Positions 1 through 12,676 of a DNA stretch of 64,000 nt are shown here, one piece after another. The stretch spans positions 62,001 through 126,000 of the forward strand of contig CAMRAC010000002.1 of assembly GCA_947039955.1 (NCBI GenBank), read 5' to 3'. Position numbers and translations under genes: made by a program. Source of the DNA: an uncultured Mycoplasma sp. Its GTDB lineage: Bacteria > Bacillota_I > Bacilli_A > Mycoplasmatales > Metamycoplasmataceae. The notes beneath the pieces were generated by a model. That model searched no databases and was not told the origin of the DNA. It saw nothing but the letters and a program-made list of their open reading frames with translations. The first letter of the stretch is position 1, and each line of letters opens with the position of its first letter.

Positions 1-158
1 TCTGATGAAGGGTGAGTTATAAAATAATATGTATAGTACATTGAAACAATCGCTAGGATGATAAAAATGGCACCACCAATATAATATGCTCAATGCGGAG
101 CAATATTTATATCAGGTATTCCTATGTCAACTCTAGTCAGTTCTTTAAATGTATTCAT
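1..158 (-). CDS. partial membrane protein, N-terminus only (MNTFKELTRVDIGIPDINIAPHWAYYIGGAIFIILAIVSMYYTYYF...)
   Basis: Open on the minus strand from ATG at 158 to the window edge with UGA=Trp; one hydrophobic helix visible. Confidence 0.6.
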
Positions 159-235
159 ATTAATAATTATATATAAATCAAGTAAATATGATGTATATAA
201 AACAAAATAAATAAAAAAATTCGAAAGGAAATTAA

Positions 236-2686
236 ATGAATTTAAAATTATCTTTTTTGAGTAAGTTACCAAAAAGAAAAGCTGGTTCTGGTGCAGGTCG
301 TGAATTTATTGCGAAACTATCCAAAGGTTTAATGTTACCTATAGCTATGTTACCAATTGCTGGTTTGTTTCTTGGGATTGGTGCTACAATCGCCACTCAA
401 GGTGCAAATGCTGGTATTGAAGGTTTAATAGTTTTAGGAAATTTCATAAAACTACCTGGTGATGTTATTTTTGGTGCCTTACCAGTTTTATTTGCTATAG
501 CAATCGCCATAGCATTCACGAAAGACGCGGGAGCGGCCGGTTTGTCAGCCCTTGTTGGATTTCTGGTATTTTCAGGAATTCAAGCATCTCTTATTGTTAA
601 AAATGGAGATGGTTATGACATTCTATTTTATAAAGCAGGTTCTCTAGGGTTCGCTGACTTTGGATTACCTAGTTCCCTATTTGGGACAGTCCTAGGGATT
701 CACCAATTACAGACTTCTGTTTTTGGAGGATTCATTGTTGGATTTACCGTTGCATTTTTATACAACAAATTTAAAGATATTCAAATGCCACCTGTTTTAG
801 GTTTTTTCTCAGGAGTAAGATTTATTCCTGTTGTAACATTTGCAGCTTTATTTCCAATAACATTATTACTATTAATGGTATGACCATTGATAGGAATGTT
901 ATTTAATATTCTTGGAGGAGCGCTAGGATCTAATATGTATGGTTTCAATGCTTTCATCTATGGATATATAGAAAGATCATTAGTTCCATTTGGATTACAT
1001 CATGCATTCTACTCACCGCTTTGATATTCAAGTGTTGGAGGATTTTTAGATTTAAATGATGTGGCTATTGTTAATGGAGCTCTTTTGAAAGACAACCAAA
1101 CATGATTACAATTAGCTATGCAATTAAATCCAGGTCAAACAATACAAGAAAACTACTCAGGTGATCAACAAATTTGAGCTTTCCTAAATTCATTTTTAGC
1201 AGGAAGATCAGTTGATGTTCTGGGAGCTAATGGACAAATGGTATCAACCACAATACAATTTAGTGACTTTACAACTAATGTATATACAAGTTACCATACC
1301 GAATTATCAGCTGTTAGTTCAGTTGGTTCAGCTGGTGTTAATGCTGGACAATACATGCATGGTAAATATCCATTCATGATGTTTGGTTTACCAGCAGCAG
1401 CAGCAGCAATGGTAACTGCAGCTCCAAAAGAAAATAGAAAGATGGCAGCTTCATTAGTTGCCTCAGCCGGAGCAACTTCATTCTTAACAGGAATCACAGA
1501 ACCAATAGAATTTACATTCTTATTCTTGGCTCCTTGATTATTTTGAGGTTTCCATGCTTTCTTTGCAGCTCTATCATTTGGGTTCATGGTTTGAATTGGA
1601 TTAATGTTCCCTACAATTGCCCCACATATCGGAATGACGTTCTCAGGTGGAGCATTGGATTGAATTATTTATGGTGCAGTTCAAATTCCAGGAGGTTCAA
1701 ATGCTTGAGTTTCACTTTTAATTGGATTAGCATATGTTCCAATATACTATTTCTTCTTCTTATGAGCAATAAAGAAATTCAACATCGGAACTCCAGGTAG
1801 AGGAGAAAATGTTAAATTATTTACAAAACAAGATTTTTTAAATAAAAACAGTTCTTTATCGGAAAACAGAATTCTTGCACTTAATGTAATTCAAGCATAT
1901 GGTGGATTAAGTAACATCAAAAATACCGATGCATGTATTACAAAATTAAGAATTCAAATTGATAAACAAGATATTGTTGATCGTGATAGATTAATGGAAT
2001 TAGGAGCAGCTGGTGTTATTAAACCTTCTGCACAATCCGTATACGCAATCTTTGGTTCAAGAGCAGATTTAATTAAAAATGAAATCATTAAAATTCAATC
2101 AGAAATAGAAATTAACCCTTCATTAGAGGAAAAGTTATTTTTAGAAATTGATAGTTTAAATGAATCACAACCAGTTAATGATGCCTTTGTAGAAAATAGT
2201 GATGAAACAATAATTGTATATTCACCAATTTCTGGAAAGTTAGTTGATTTAAAAGATATTCCGGATGAAACATTTTCAGAAAAAATGATTGGAGACGGAG
2301 TGGGAATCATTACAACCGGTTCAGACGTCGTTTCTCCAATTGATGGAAAAGTAGAACTAGTCTTCCCTGGAGGTCATGCTTACGTAATTAACTCTATCGG
2401 AGGAACAAGTATCATGGTTCATTTAGGAATTGATTCTGTCGGTCTTAAAGACAACGGTGATTCTGTTGAAATTTTCAAACCACATGTTAAAGGCGGAAAG
2501 AAAGTTAAGCACGGTGATAAAATTGTTAATGTTGATGTTAAACTACTAAAATCATTAGCAAAATCTAACATAAGCCCTGTCTTGGTATTAAATGAAACTA
2601 TTAAAGGAAGAAAGGTTGAACTGTTAGCTAAAAAAGGTAACATTAAAGCCGGAGATCCAATTTTTCAAATTGTTCCAAACAAATAA
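236..2686 (+). CDS. ptsG: PTS glucose-type transporter subunit EIICBA
   Basis: Track fragments 236-883, 1238-1537 and 1994-2686 share one frame, interrupted only by TGA; hydrophobic EIIC, EIIB with DACITKLR cysteine motif, EIIA with SPIDGK...MVHLGIDSV. Confidence 0.93.
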
Positions 2687-2696
2687 ATATTAATAA

Positions 2697-2736
2697 AATA
2701 ACCAAGCCAATAAACCGGTAAGGTTATTTTTTATTT
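2697..2736 (+). terminator. intrinsic terminator after ptsG
   Basis: AATAACC...GGTTATT followed by T-rich run. Confidence 0.6.
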
Positions 2737-2773
2737 CCATTTTTTTAGTACTAAATAATTTATAATTATAATT

Positions 2774-5680
2774 ATGAATAATGACCCTATTAGAAAAATT
2801 AATGTGAACAATAATGATGTTAATGTCATTTTAAAATCCCTTCAAAATATTGGTACTACAAAAGAACATGTAAGTGAAATAGATTCATCGCTAAATATGA
2901 TAAGTGGTAAAATAATTTCTAAAATTAATACTGATTCAGGATTTATAAATGATTTAACAATTTCTAATATTGGAGATCAATATTTACGGTTTTTACAAAG
3001 ACATAACATTGAGCAAAAATCCTTTTTAGTGGTTAGTGATGGTAATTTTGATGCAAGAGTTTTTTCACAAGTTTTCGCTTCTTACCTTAAAGCTAATAAT
3101 GTAAAAGTATTTTTTACACCAATTAATCAAATATCTAATTTTGGTGCTAATTTTTCTAACTTGGATAAAACATTCGGTGGAATGATTGCTTTCTCATTAC
3201 ATCGTTCTCATAAAGACATTTTATCAATTAGTTTTTTTAATGATAGAGGAGCTTTGTTATCAAAAGAACAGTCAAGTTCTTTCAATGACAATATGTTTAA
3301 TACAATAGATTTAAATATGAAGGTATATGATGAAAAAATAGATGTCCTACCTTCGCTTGATATTGACAAGTATCTTGATAGATTACCTCAATCAAAATCT
3401 TTGTCAAACATCTCTATATCTATAAACAATAGTTATAATATGAATTCAAAAATAATTGAAAAGTTCTTTGATAAAAATAAAATCACATATAGTGAAAATA
3501 AATCAAGTAAACCTAACTCTAATAAAAACATTAAAAAAGCAATGCTTAGTTCAATGCGTAGAAAAGATGATGTAGCAATTAGTTTATTACCGGGTAATAA
3601 TTATTTTGAAATGGCTCTTCGTCATAAAAAGCAATATAAGTTTTTTAATTTAAATGATTTGTCTGCAGTTTATTTATATTACCAAACCAAATATTTAAAA
3701 TCAAACAATAAGTCTTTGGAAGAAAGATTTATTGTTACTGACATTAGTACTAGTGAATTAGTTTTGGTTATGGCTAAGAAAAACAAAATTCAAATAAAAG
3801 AACATCAAACTTTTTACTCTGATATTTATAGTAATGGTGATTTAGATAAGAATATGTTATTTGCTACCAATGGAACAAATTACTTTATTTCTAAGGGTCA
3901 AAAAAACTATATATCTGATCCTATTTATAATCTACAAATATTTTTACAGATGATTTCTTTCTTTAAAGAACGAGGAAAAACTCTTTATGATATCATGGGA
4001 GAAATAACTACAGAATATGGAATCTTTAGACACTCAACTTATGAAGAAAAAATTGATGATGTAACTGTGAGAAAATTTTTTAACATCACTTCCAAAGAAA
4101 TGAAATTGGCTGGCCAAAAAATAATTAGATTTGAAAAAATAAATAATGATAATAATGATGTAAAAATTTTCAAAGTATTGTTAGCAGATAAAACAAAAGT
4201 TTCTTTTGTTCATTCAAAGAGAACCGATTTATTAATGATATATTTGTCATTGAATTATGAGAGCAAAGAATCAATTGAAACAACTAAAACTAAAAAACTT
4301 AAAAAACAAATTTCAATAGAGAATAGTTATTATATGGATTTGGTTGTTAGAGAAAAGAAAATCTTAGAAGCTATCAAGTTATTTAAAGATGACTACTCTA
4401 AAAAAACATTCAATTGAAAAGACTTTTTGAAATACTTTATTTTTATTGCTATCTTCATCACGATTTTTATAATTTTATTCACAACACTTTATAGTGTAGA
4501 GGGTGGACCTTTAATAATATTTGCCAAAATAAATGAACTAATTAGAACCAATAATCTTTTAATGTTTTTAATACCATTAATTTTATTGATGTTTTTATTT
4601 CCAATAATATGTAACTCTATATTGATTGGTCGAATGCTAAGAGTTCAAGGTCAAAAAGTTAAAATAAGACATTTGATTATTGGTTCTAGTATTGGTGTAG
4701 TTATTTCTAATATAACTCCCTTATCTATTGGTGGAGATTTGGCATCATATTGATATTTAAAAAGAAAGTCATTTGAAAGAGAACCGTTGATAGCTACATT
4801 CTTAGCTTCATCAATGTTGTACCAGGTTGTGGGTGCGTTGGTTTCATTGATAATTATTCCCATGGGATTCTTTGCCTATAGTGATGTGTTATTTTCTGGA
4901 ACCGCTGAATCTACCATCATATTAATTTTGGTTTCTATAGGTTTTTTAAGTAATGTTATTTCTGCTATCTTTATCGGTGTATTTTCATTCTCTAGAAGGG
5001 CTCAATCACTATTTATTAAATCAGTAGTTAAAATTTCGGAGATAAACCCATTTGTTGTTTCTAGGGATTCTAGTGTAAAGGCAGCTTCTTTCCAATACAC
5101 TTTTGTTAAAATTAGAACAAGCTCTCTTCTTATATTTAAAAACTTAGGATTGACATTAGAATTTATTTTTTGAAGAATGCTTCCTCAATTTGTAAACTTC
5201 AGCGCTGTTTTGGCGATAACAATGGGATTGATGAAACCAAATGAAGAACTATGAGGAGGACAATATTTAAATTTCATTATAGGTTCTTCTATCTTAGGGT
5301 CGGCTAATACACTATCACCAACTCCGGGAGGGTCTGGAACAAGTCAATGACTACAAACACAAATATATGAACAATTATTTGATGATAAATATGGATCACC
5401 AGTGGAAATATCTAAAATCTTTTCATTACTGTCTACATTGCTATTTTTTATAGTACCAACAATTCTTTCGGCATGTCTTTTGATTACTATATGGATAGGT
5501 GAAAAGAGAATTGACAAATACACCAAAGTCAAAAGAATCATTTCATATGAAAATACCAGTAATCAAAATAAGAGTAAAAGAAAATACACTAGATTTTATA
5601 AGATATCATCAATTATTTGAGTTTTCTTTTTGGCGTTAGCATTATTAATTTATTACTTAACATATACTGTATTTATGTAA
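2774..5680 (+). CDS. fusion protein: degenerate phosphoglucomutase/phosphomannomutase-like domain plus LPG-synthase/MprF-type transmembrane domain (968 aa)
   Basis: Fragments 2774-4417, 4427-4753, 4787-5173 and 5402-5620 share one frame separated only by TGA; N-half shows PGM domain order without active-site residues; C-half has multiple TM segments with NITPLSIGGDLASY and LSPTPGGSGTSQ. Confidence 0.75.
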
Positions 5681-7034
5681 TGTATTCAATTTTTTGTCTT
5701 AATTTTTTTAGAGCAGATTTGATTGCATCGTTCATTTTCATTTGAGTATCAATTTTTTCAATTGCTGTTAATACAGTTGAGTGATCTCTGTTTTTGAAAA
5801 AGATACCAATCTCTTTATAAGTTAGGCCAAGTATATCTCTGATTAATCACATAGAAATATGTCTTCCTAAAACAATATCTTTTCTTCTACTTTTATTTTG
5901 AAGTTCTGTTCTTGTTAAACTGTAATATTTTGCTACAGTATCAACAATTCTTTCTTTGGTGATGTTTTCTTTTTGTTGTTTCAATGATGAAAATAATTTA
6001 CCCACAACTTGTTGAGTATATTTGATATTCCCAATTTCATCTTCATGAAATTTAATTCTATTTATAGCTCCTTCTAGATTTCTTATTGAGTTAGAATGAT
6101 TTCTAACAATAAATTTTAAAGCCTCATCTTCTCATTTGGATGGATCAATATTATTTTTAGTTAATTTAACCTTTAAAATATTCATCAAATCATCATATGA
6201 TGGGTGAGTAATCTCTAAAGTTAAACCACCTTGAAAACGAGTGATAAATCTTTCTTCGAAACCACCCAATAATTCAGGTTCTTTATCTGATGCAATAATT
6301 ATTTGGTTGTTTTCATTTATATGATGATTTAAAATATTAAATAATACAGATAGTGTTGAATTTTTACCTGCATACATTTGAATGTCATCAAAAATCAAAA
6401 CATCAAAATCCTTATACATGTCAACAATCTTATTGATTTTTTCTTGATTATTATCCATTAAGAAAGGAACAACCTTTTTAGTAAATGCTTCAGGGTTTAT
6501 ATAACAAACATTTCTGTTCTTGCGAATCAACTCATTACCTACAGCATGCAATAGGTGGGTTTTTCCTAAACCAGAAGATGAATAGATAAATAAAGGTGAG
6601 AAAATAACTTGAGGACTTTCAATTATTTTTTTTGCACCCTTAATCGCACCTTTATTAAATTCACCCAAAATATAATCATCGAATGTTAATGTTGTTTTTA
6701 TATTTGATTTTTTGATTAGATCCCGATTAATAACTGATAACTCAGGAGAATTAGTAGACAATTCCTTGAAACTAATTTTATCAATGTAAATTACCTTAAC
6801 CTTACTTCCAAAAATCTTTGAATTCACTGATTTTATAATTTTTGGATATTTTGAATTTATATATTGAATACTTTCTTTTGAAGAGAGAACAACATATATT
6901 AATTTCACATTAATTACATGTACTTTAACGCCTCTAATGAAGCTTGAAAAAATTAATTGGTCATTTAACTCTTTTTCAAACTCAATTAGAAGATTTTTTG
7001 TATATAATTGATTAGTATTTGTATTCATATCCAT
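5673..7034 (-). CDS. dnaA: chromosomal replication initiator DnaA
   Basis: LFIYSSSGLGKTHLLHA Walker A, VLIFDDIQ Walker B, C-terminal RDHSTVLTAIEKI DnaA signature; merged across TGA at 6132. Confidence 0.95.
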
Positions 7035-7194
7035 ATGTTATAATCTTAAACTAAATTTAGATTTACATTAAAGAAATAAACTTTAAAAATGAAAAATATA
7101 TGTATTCAACTATAAATATAATATTTTTGTTATACTTTAAATATAAATTGTTATATTATTTATAATAATTAAATCAAAAAATTAGGAGAATGCT
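7035..7194. other. candidate oriC region between divergent dnaA and rpmH
   Basis: Very AT-rich intergenic in a dnaA/rpmH context; no convincing DnaA-box cluster seen by eye. Confidence 0.4.
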
Positions 7195-7338
7195 ATGAAA
7201 AGAACGTATCAACCAAATAAAAGAAAGCACGCAAAAACACACGGGTTTAGAGCAAGAATGTCAACACCAGGTGGAAGAAAAATTTTATCTGCAAGAAGAG
7301 CTAAAGGGAGATCTAAGTTAACTGTTTCTGATAAATAA
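7195..7338 (+). CDS. rpmH: 50S ribosomal protein L34
   Basis: [52 protein letters not shown] upstream; below the ORF-track length cutoff. Confidence 0.97.
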   Translation: MKRTYQPNKRKHAKTHGFRARMSTPGGRKILSARRAKGRSKLTVSDK

Positions 7339-7661
7339 TGAAAAAACATGAAATTGTTAAAAAGACACAAGAATTTCAAAGCATTATTAAGAATAAGAAG
7401 CAATTAGTTTCTAGCAACATAATTTTATACTATGTTAAAAGCGATTCGTTTCAAATCGGAATATCAATTCCTAAAAAATTTATTAACGCTGTAGGAAGAA
7501 ACTACTTAAGAAGACAAATAAGATCAATAGTTTCTGGTATGGATTACTCAAATATAAATTACAAAGTAATTTTAATAATAAGAAAAGACTACATGAAACT
7601 AACTTATGTTGAAAAAGAGCGAGAAATAGTAAAATTTATAGAAAGGTTGATAAAAAGGTAA
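7338..7661 (+). CDS. rnpA: ribonuclease P protein component
   Basis: Overlaps rpmH stop (taATG); RNase P family GRNYLRRQIRSIV motif. Confidence 0.92.
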   Translation: MKKHEIVKKTQEFQSIIKNKKQLVSSNIILYYVKSDSFQIGISIPKKFINAVGRNYLRRQIRSIVSGMDYSNINYKVILIIRKDYMKLTYVEKEREIVKFIERLIKR

Positions 7662-7667
7662 TCGTAA

Positions 7668-9869
7668 ATGAGTAAGCAAATTAAGAGATCAGATAAATAT
7701 GACTTTTTCAAGGGAACATCGAATAATAAAGGTGTAAAAAAAACTCCCAAAGAAAATTTCAAACTAGCTTTTAAGTGAGTAAAAATAGGTTTTTACATTT
7801 TCCTTTTAGGTCTTTCTTTAACTGGTTGTATTCAGTCAATAGCTATTAAATCATCTTCTACTACAGGTAGTGGAATAGAATTTTATCGTGATAAAAATGA
7901 TATTGCTCCTTTTGTAACAACTTATAGAGTAACAGATAATATTGAAAAACCTTTACTTGACAAGTACGGAAACAATATTAGAGATGACTCTGGAAAAATA
8001 ATGTATGAACAAAAATTAGTTCAAGAATTAAAAGAAAACTTCTTAGTTAATAATGATGATAAAACCATCGACTCTCTAAAGAACCAAATAGAAAAACAAA
8101 CAGGTCAAGATGATCTTTACGGAACATATGACAACTATTCATCTTCTTTAAGAATCCTTAATGATGATGGAAGATTGATAGACAGTACTTTAGATATTGA
8201 TAGTATTTCAAAGACAGGTCAATTAATTAGGGGAACTGAAGACAATAAATTTTTATTTTTAAATTCAACAATATTAAATGAAATTAATAATTCACCCACT
8301 TTAACTTATGACTATGCAAACAAACTTTTAGAAATTCCGATTTTTATCCAAAAGTTACCTGAGAAAAAACCTACTGACAAAGATGAGTTGGCTAGTTGAG
8401 AAAATCCTAAAATTGGTGGTAAGTTCCAAGCTTATAGAGTTGGTGAACAAACTCCTGTTAAAATTAATGACAAGGGACAATACTTAAAAGAAGATGGCAC
8501 TCCTTTAGATGTTAGTATTCAAGCGGATGTTGATGAAATAAATTCTTTTGAATATTCATTTGAATTTGAAAAAATAGTTTTAGAAGTAGATTTATCAAAT
8601 AGTTTTGCTTCAGAAAAGTTCTCTAGAGATTACTTACAATCTTTAGTGAATGTGGTAATGCAATTTAACCAATTGAGTGAAATTGATAACTTACCTTCTA
8701 TTCCAAATCCAGACGCAATAGATTTATCTGTTACTGAACAAAGATTAAGTAATTTAAACTCTTTGGTATCTGGAAAATTTCAAGAGAATAAACCGGTTAC
8801 AACTCCTAAAGATGCACCTGTTGATAACCCCGGATTTTATGCAGACTTAAAATTAAGTAATCAAAGATATTCGAATGAAATGAGATTGGCGATTTTAAAT
8901 TACCAATCCAACATTATTGAATTGATTGGTAAATCAGGTTACTCAATACAAAAACTAAACTTATCTGGAGATGATGCTGACGCATGACCAACAACAAATC
9001 CCTTTTCATTAGAATTTGGTGTTGGTAACAGCGATGCTTACAAATATCTAGCAAGTGGTTCTCTAGTTGGTCAAAAACCAATCGTTACTTGAGGTGATGC
9101 GTGAAGCTTAGGACCATTTTATGGGTTTGTAGTATATCCACTTTCATTTTTAGTTAATTCACTAGTAGGATCGCTTCCTGCACACTTAGGTGGTGGTGTA
9201 GCGTTACTATCAATTGTTATCTCAGTTATTTTAGCTAGAATGTTGACGTTGTTATTGACATACAAGTCAGTATTTTCTCAAGCCAAGCAACAAACACTTG
9301 CGCCTAAGAAAGCTAAAATAGATGCTAAATATGCTGCCTATAAAGGTAATAAGCAAATGGAGCAGAAAAAAAGACAAGAAACGTCAGAGCTTTATAAAAA
9401 GAATAACATCAACATGTTAACTCCTCTTCTTTCCACCCTTGTATCAATGCCAATATTCTTGTCAATGTGAAGAATTATTCAAGGTATACCTTTTATAAAA
9501 TCTACTTCTCTCTGAGGAATTAACTTTTCACAAACTTCTTGGCGGGAGTTGTTCTCAGGAGAATGGCAATACCTATTCTTAATAATATTAGCTGTAATTG
9601 TACAAGCAGGATCTCAATTCTTACCTAGATATCTAAATAAGAAAAGAATGAATGAGCGTTCAAACGTTGCTGAAAAAGCTGCAATGAAAAAAGCCAACAG
9701 GACTCAAAATATAATCATGGTTATCTTTATATTCATGGCTGTTATATTCGAGGCCGGAGTTCAGATTTATTGAATTGTTGGTGGTATATGAACAATGCTT
9801 CAAACTTTATTAATTCATCATATTCAGAAGACAAAAATCTTCCGAGAAAAATTAATAAAATATGTTTAA
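7668..9869 (+). CDS. yidC: membrane protein insertase YidC/Oxa1 (733 aa)
   Basis: Conserved position after rnpA; fragments 8001, 8646, 9240 and 9549 in one frame; C-terminal QETSELYKKNNINMLTPLLSTLVSMPIFLSM core. Confidence 0.92.
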
Positions 9870-9874
9870 AATTA

Positions 9875-9907
9875 ATCAACACTGAATTAAAAAGTGTTGA
9901 TTTTTTT
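9875..9907 (+). terminator. intrinsic terminator after yidC
   Basis: ATCAACACT-gaattaaaa-AGTGTTGAT-TTTTTT. Confidence 0.85.
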
Positions 9908-9961
9908 GTTGATTTTTTGTCGCTCTATGTATTATTAGTAGAATAATCTTTGTCAATGTTA

Positions 9962-9967
9962 TATAAT
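9962..9967 (+). promoter_or_regulatory. -10 element (TATAAT) of ABC transporter gene
   Basis: TATAAT, 7 nt before ATG 9975. Confidence 0.5.
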
Positions 9968-9974
9968 TTCCATA

Positions 9975-11642
9975 ATGAACAAAAAGAAAAAAATTCCAAT
10001 TGCCAAAAATCCTAAAATAAAAACAAATTATAAAGAATCATGGTTGTTTTTTGGGACCTATTATAAGAAAAATAAAATGTGAACCATATCAATCGCAATT
10101 ATTTCTTTATTAATTTCTCTAACAACAATCAGTTTACCTTTTTTATCTTCTTTTTTATCTGAACTAGCAACGGATGAAAATATACAGGGAATTATTATGG
10201 TCTCATCAATATTGTTAGGCGTTTCTCTAATAAAAATATTCCTTCATTTCTTTTTAATTTATATTGGAGGAGTCTTTGAAGTAAAGATGGAGAAACACAT
10301 TAGGTCAGAAATGATGGCAAAAATACATCACCTATCAATGAACACATTCGACAATGCACCAATAGGTATATTTTTCTCTAGAATACTTAGTGACCTGAAA
10401 GAAGTCAAAGGTTATGTAAGTAGATTGATACAGCATATTGTTTCTGTTTTTACTTTAATTGTAGGTGGATTTTCATTTATCTTTTATGTTAATTGAATAG
10501 CTGGACTTATAACCCTATCTTTATACTTGATTACACTTTTGATTTATGTTATATTTAAAAACAATTTGGTGTACCATCAACAAGTTAATAAGACTCTAAA
10601 TACTTTTATGAGTATTGGTCTTGGAGAGCATGTGCAAATGATTTCAGAAATTAAATCATTTAGCAACTCTCTAACCACAATTGACAAGTTTGAATTACTA
10701 CAAACCAACTACTATGAATCAACTAAGAAATTTATTAAGAAAGATTCATTATTTAAAATTACAGGAATTGCTGTATCAATTATGGTTTCTACTGCTACAT
10801 TAATAATTGGATCATTACTAAAGTCAAAAGGAATAATTGATTCATCAGCACTTCTAGGATTAGTTATAGCTTCTAACATTTTAATAATACCAATTGAACA
10901 AACTTCAACAATGGTAACTGATATGATTATTTTAAATGCCGTTGTTACAAGGATTAAAGAATTTCATGGATGAGAGTTTGAATCAAATAAGGGAATAATA
11001 AAGAAGCCGTTTTGTGGTGAAATAGAATTCAAAAATGTAAACTTTTCTTACAGAATAAATGGTGAAAAAAGTCCTGTATTTGAAAACTTTAATTTACGCA
11101 TTTCTAAAAATGAAAGAACGGTTTTATATGGAAATTATGGACAAGGAAAAACAACGATATTTAAATTGTTATTAAGATATTATGAAGTTGATTCTGGAGA
11201 AATATTAATTGATGGAATTAATATAAAAGAATATGAAATAGATTACTTGAGAAAAAACATTGCTTACCAAGCACTTATTCCTAAATTATTTTCTTCTTCA
11301 TTAGAATCTAAAAATCTATTTTCAGATACAGAAAGATATGATGCAATTACAAACTCTCTAAAAATATCAGAACTAGTTGTAAAAATAAAGCAATTAGATA
11401 AAAATATTAATTCACAAGGTTTACAAGTTTCAGATAGTGAAAAACAAATGCTTTCAATAGCTAGAGCGCTTTACTTTGACACATTTATAATAATGTTTGA
11501 TTTTCCAGAATATTGCTTAGATGATAATCAATTAGAGTCAGTTAATAAAACTTTGGACATTTTCGCTAAAGACAAAACAATTATTTTCAATTCTGAGAAT
11601 AAAGATATTTATTTTAGAATTGATAACTACATAAAAATATAA
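9975..11642 (+). CDS. ABC exporter-type ATP-binding/permease protein with degenerate NBD
   Basis: TM fragments 10197 and 10527 plus NBD fragment 11166 in one frame; Walker A GNYGQGKTT present. Confidence 0.8.
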
Positions 11643-11654
11643 TTAAACAATGTG

Positions 11655-11660
11655 TATAAT
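11655..11660 (+). promoter_or_regulatory. -10 element of hrcA
   Basis: TGTGTATAAT, 7 nt before ATG 11668. Confidence 0.55.
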
Positions 11661-11667
11661 TTAAGTT

Positions 11668-12648
11668 ATGAATAAGAATACTTTAAAGAAAGATAATTAC
11701 CTTAGAATGATTGTGGAATCTTTTATTAAATATGGACTACCAATTGGTAGTGAAAATTTAATTAAGCAAAACAAACTAAATGTTTCTTCTGCAACTATTA
11801 GAAATGTAATGGTTGTTTTAGAAAAAGAAGGATACATTCAAAAGCACCACTCATCAAGTGGTAGAGTTCCTTCTATTATGGGTTTGAAGTATTATGCAGA
11901 AAAATTAACAGCTTCTCCAGATAAATTAATTGAATTAAAATTAAAAGATATTTTTTCTAAAAGAAGAGTTTCTATAGATGAAACAATTGATCAAGCAGCT
12001 ATGGCTATTTCAGAATTAGCTGGATTAACTTTTATTACATCTGATATTGATGGAAGTGAATTACTTAAATCAATCACATTGACTGAAATTGACAATAACC
12101 AATCAATCATTGTTTTAATTACATCAACAGGAAGGGTTGAAACCAAAGTATTTTCATTGAATGATAATATAAAGGCTGGTGACTTAAGAGTTGCTGTTAG
12201 ATTAATTCAAGAAAGATTAATCGATACTCCTATTATAGAATTGGGAGAAAAATTATCTTTACTATCTCAAATCTTTAAAACAGAAATTAAAAATGCAGAA
12301 GAGTTAATTGTAACTTTTGTTAATGAAATATTTGATTTTGCTATTAATCACAATAGAAAAATTTATGGAAAATCATATATTATAGAATCAGAAGATATTA
12401 GTAGACAAGATTTAGCTAAATTAATCAATATGATTGAGCATGAATCTATTTGAGATTCAATTGAAGGACGTAGTCTTTATGGTGAAAATTTAAAAATAGA
12501 TATTGGTTCCAACAAGTCATCAATGGTTTCTAAAAAAATTACTATTGGAGAATCTTCAAAAGAAATGTCTATTGTGGGAACGCATAGAATGGATTATTCT
12601 AAAGCTAAAAATATTTTAAATATAATTGAAAAATATTTAAAGGAATAA
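11668..12648 (+). CDS. hrcA: heat-inducible transcription repressor HrcA
   Basis: N-terminal winged helix SSATIRNVMVVLEKEGYIQKHHSSSGRVPS; C-terminus extended across TGA to TAA 12648. Confidence 0.95.
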
Positions 12649-12676
12649 ATTAAATATTAATGTAAAATTTGGTTAT

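Noticed and set aside
1534-1800. Alternative-frame plus-strand ORF inside ptsG
   Set aside because: Out of frame with the well-supported EIICBA protein and lacks motifs.
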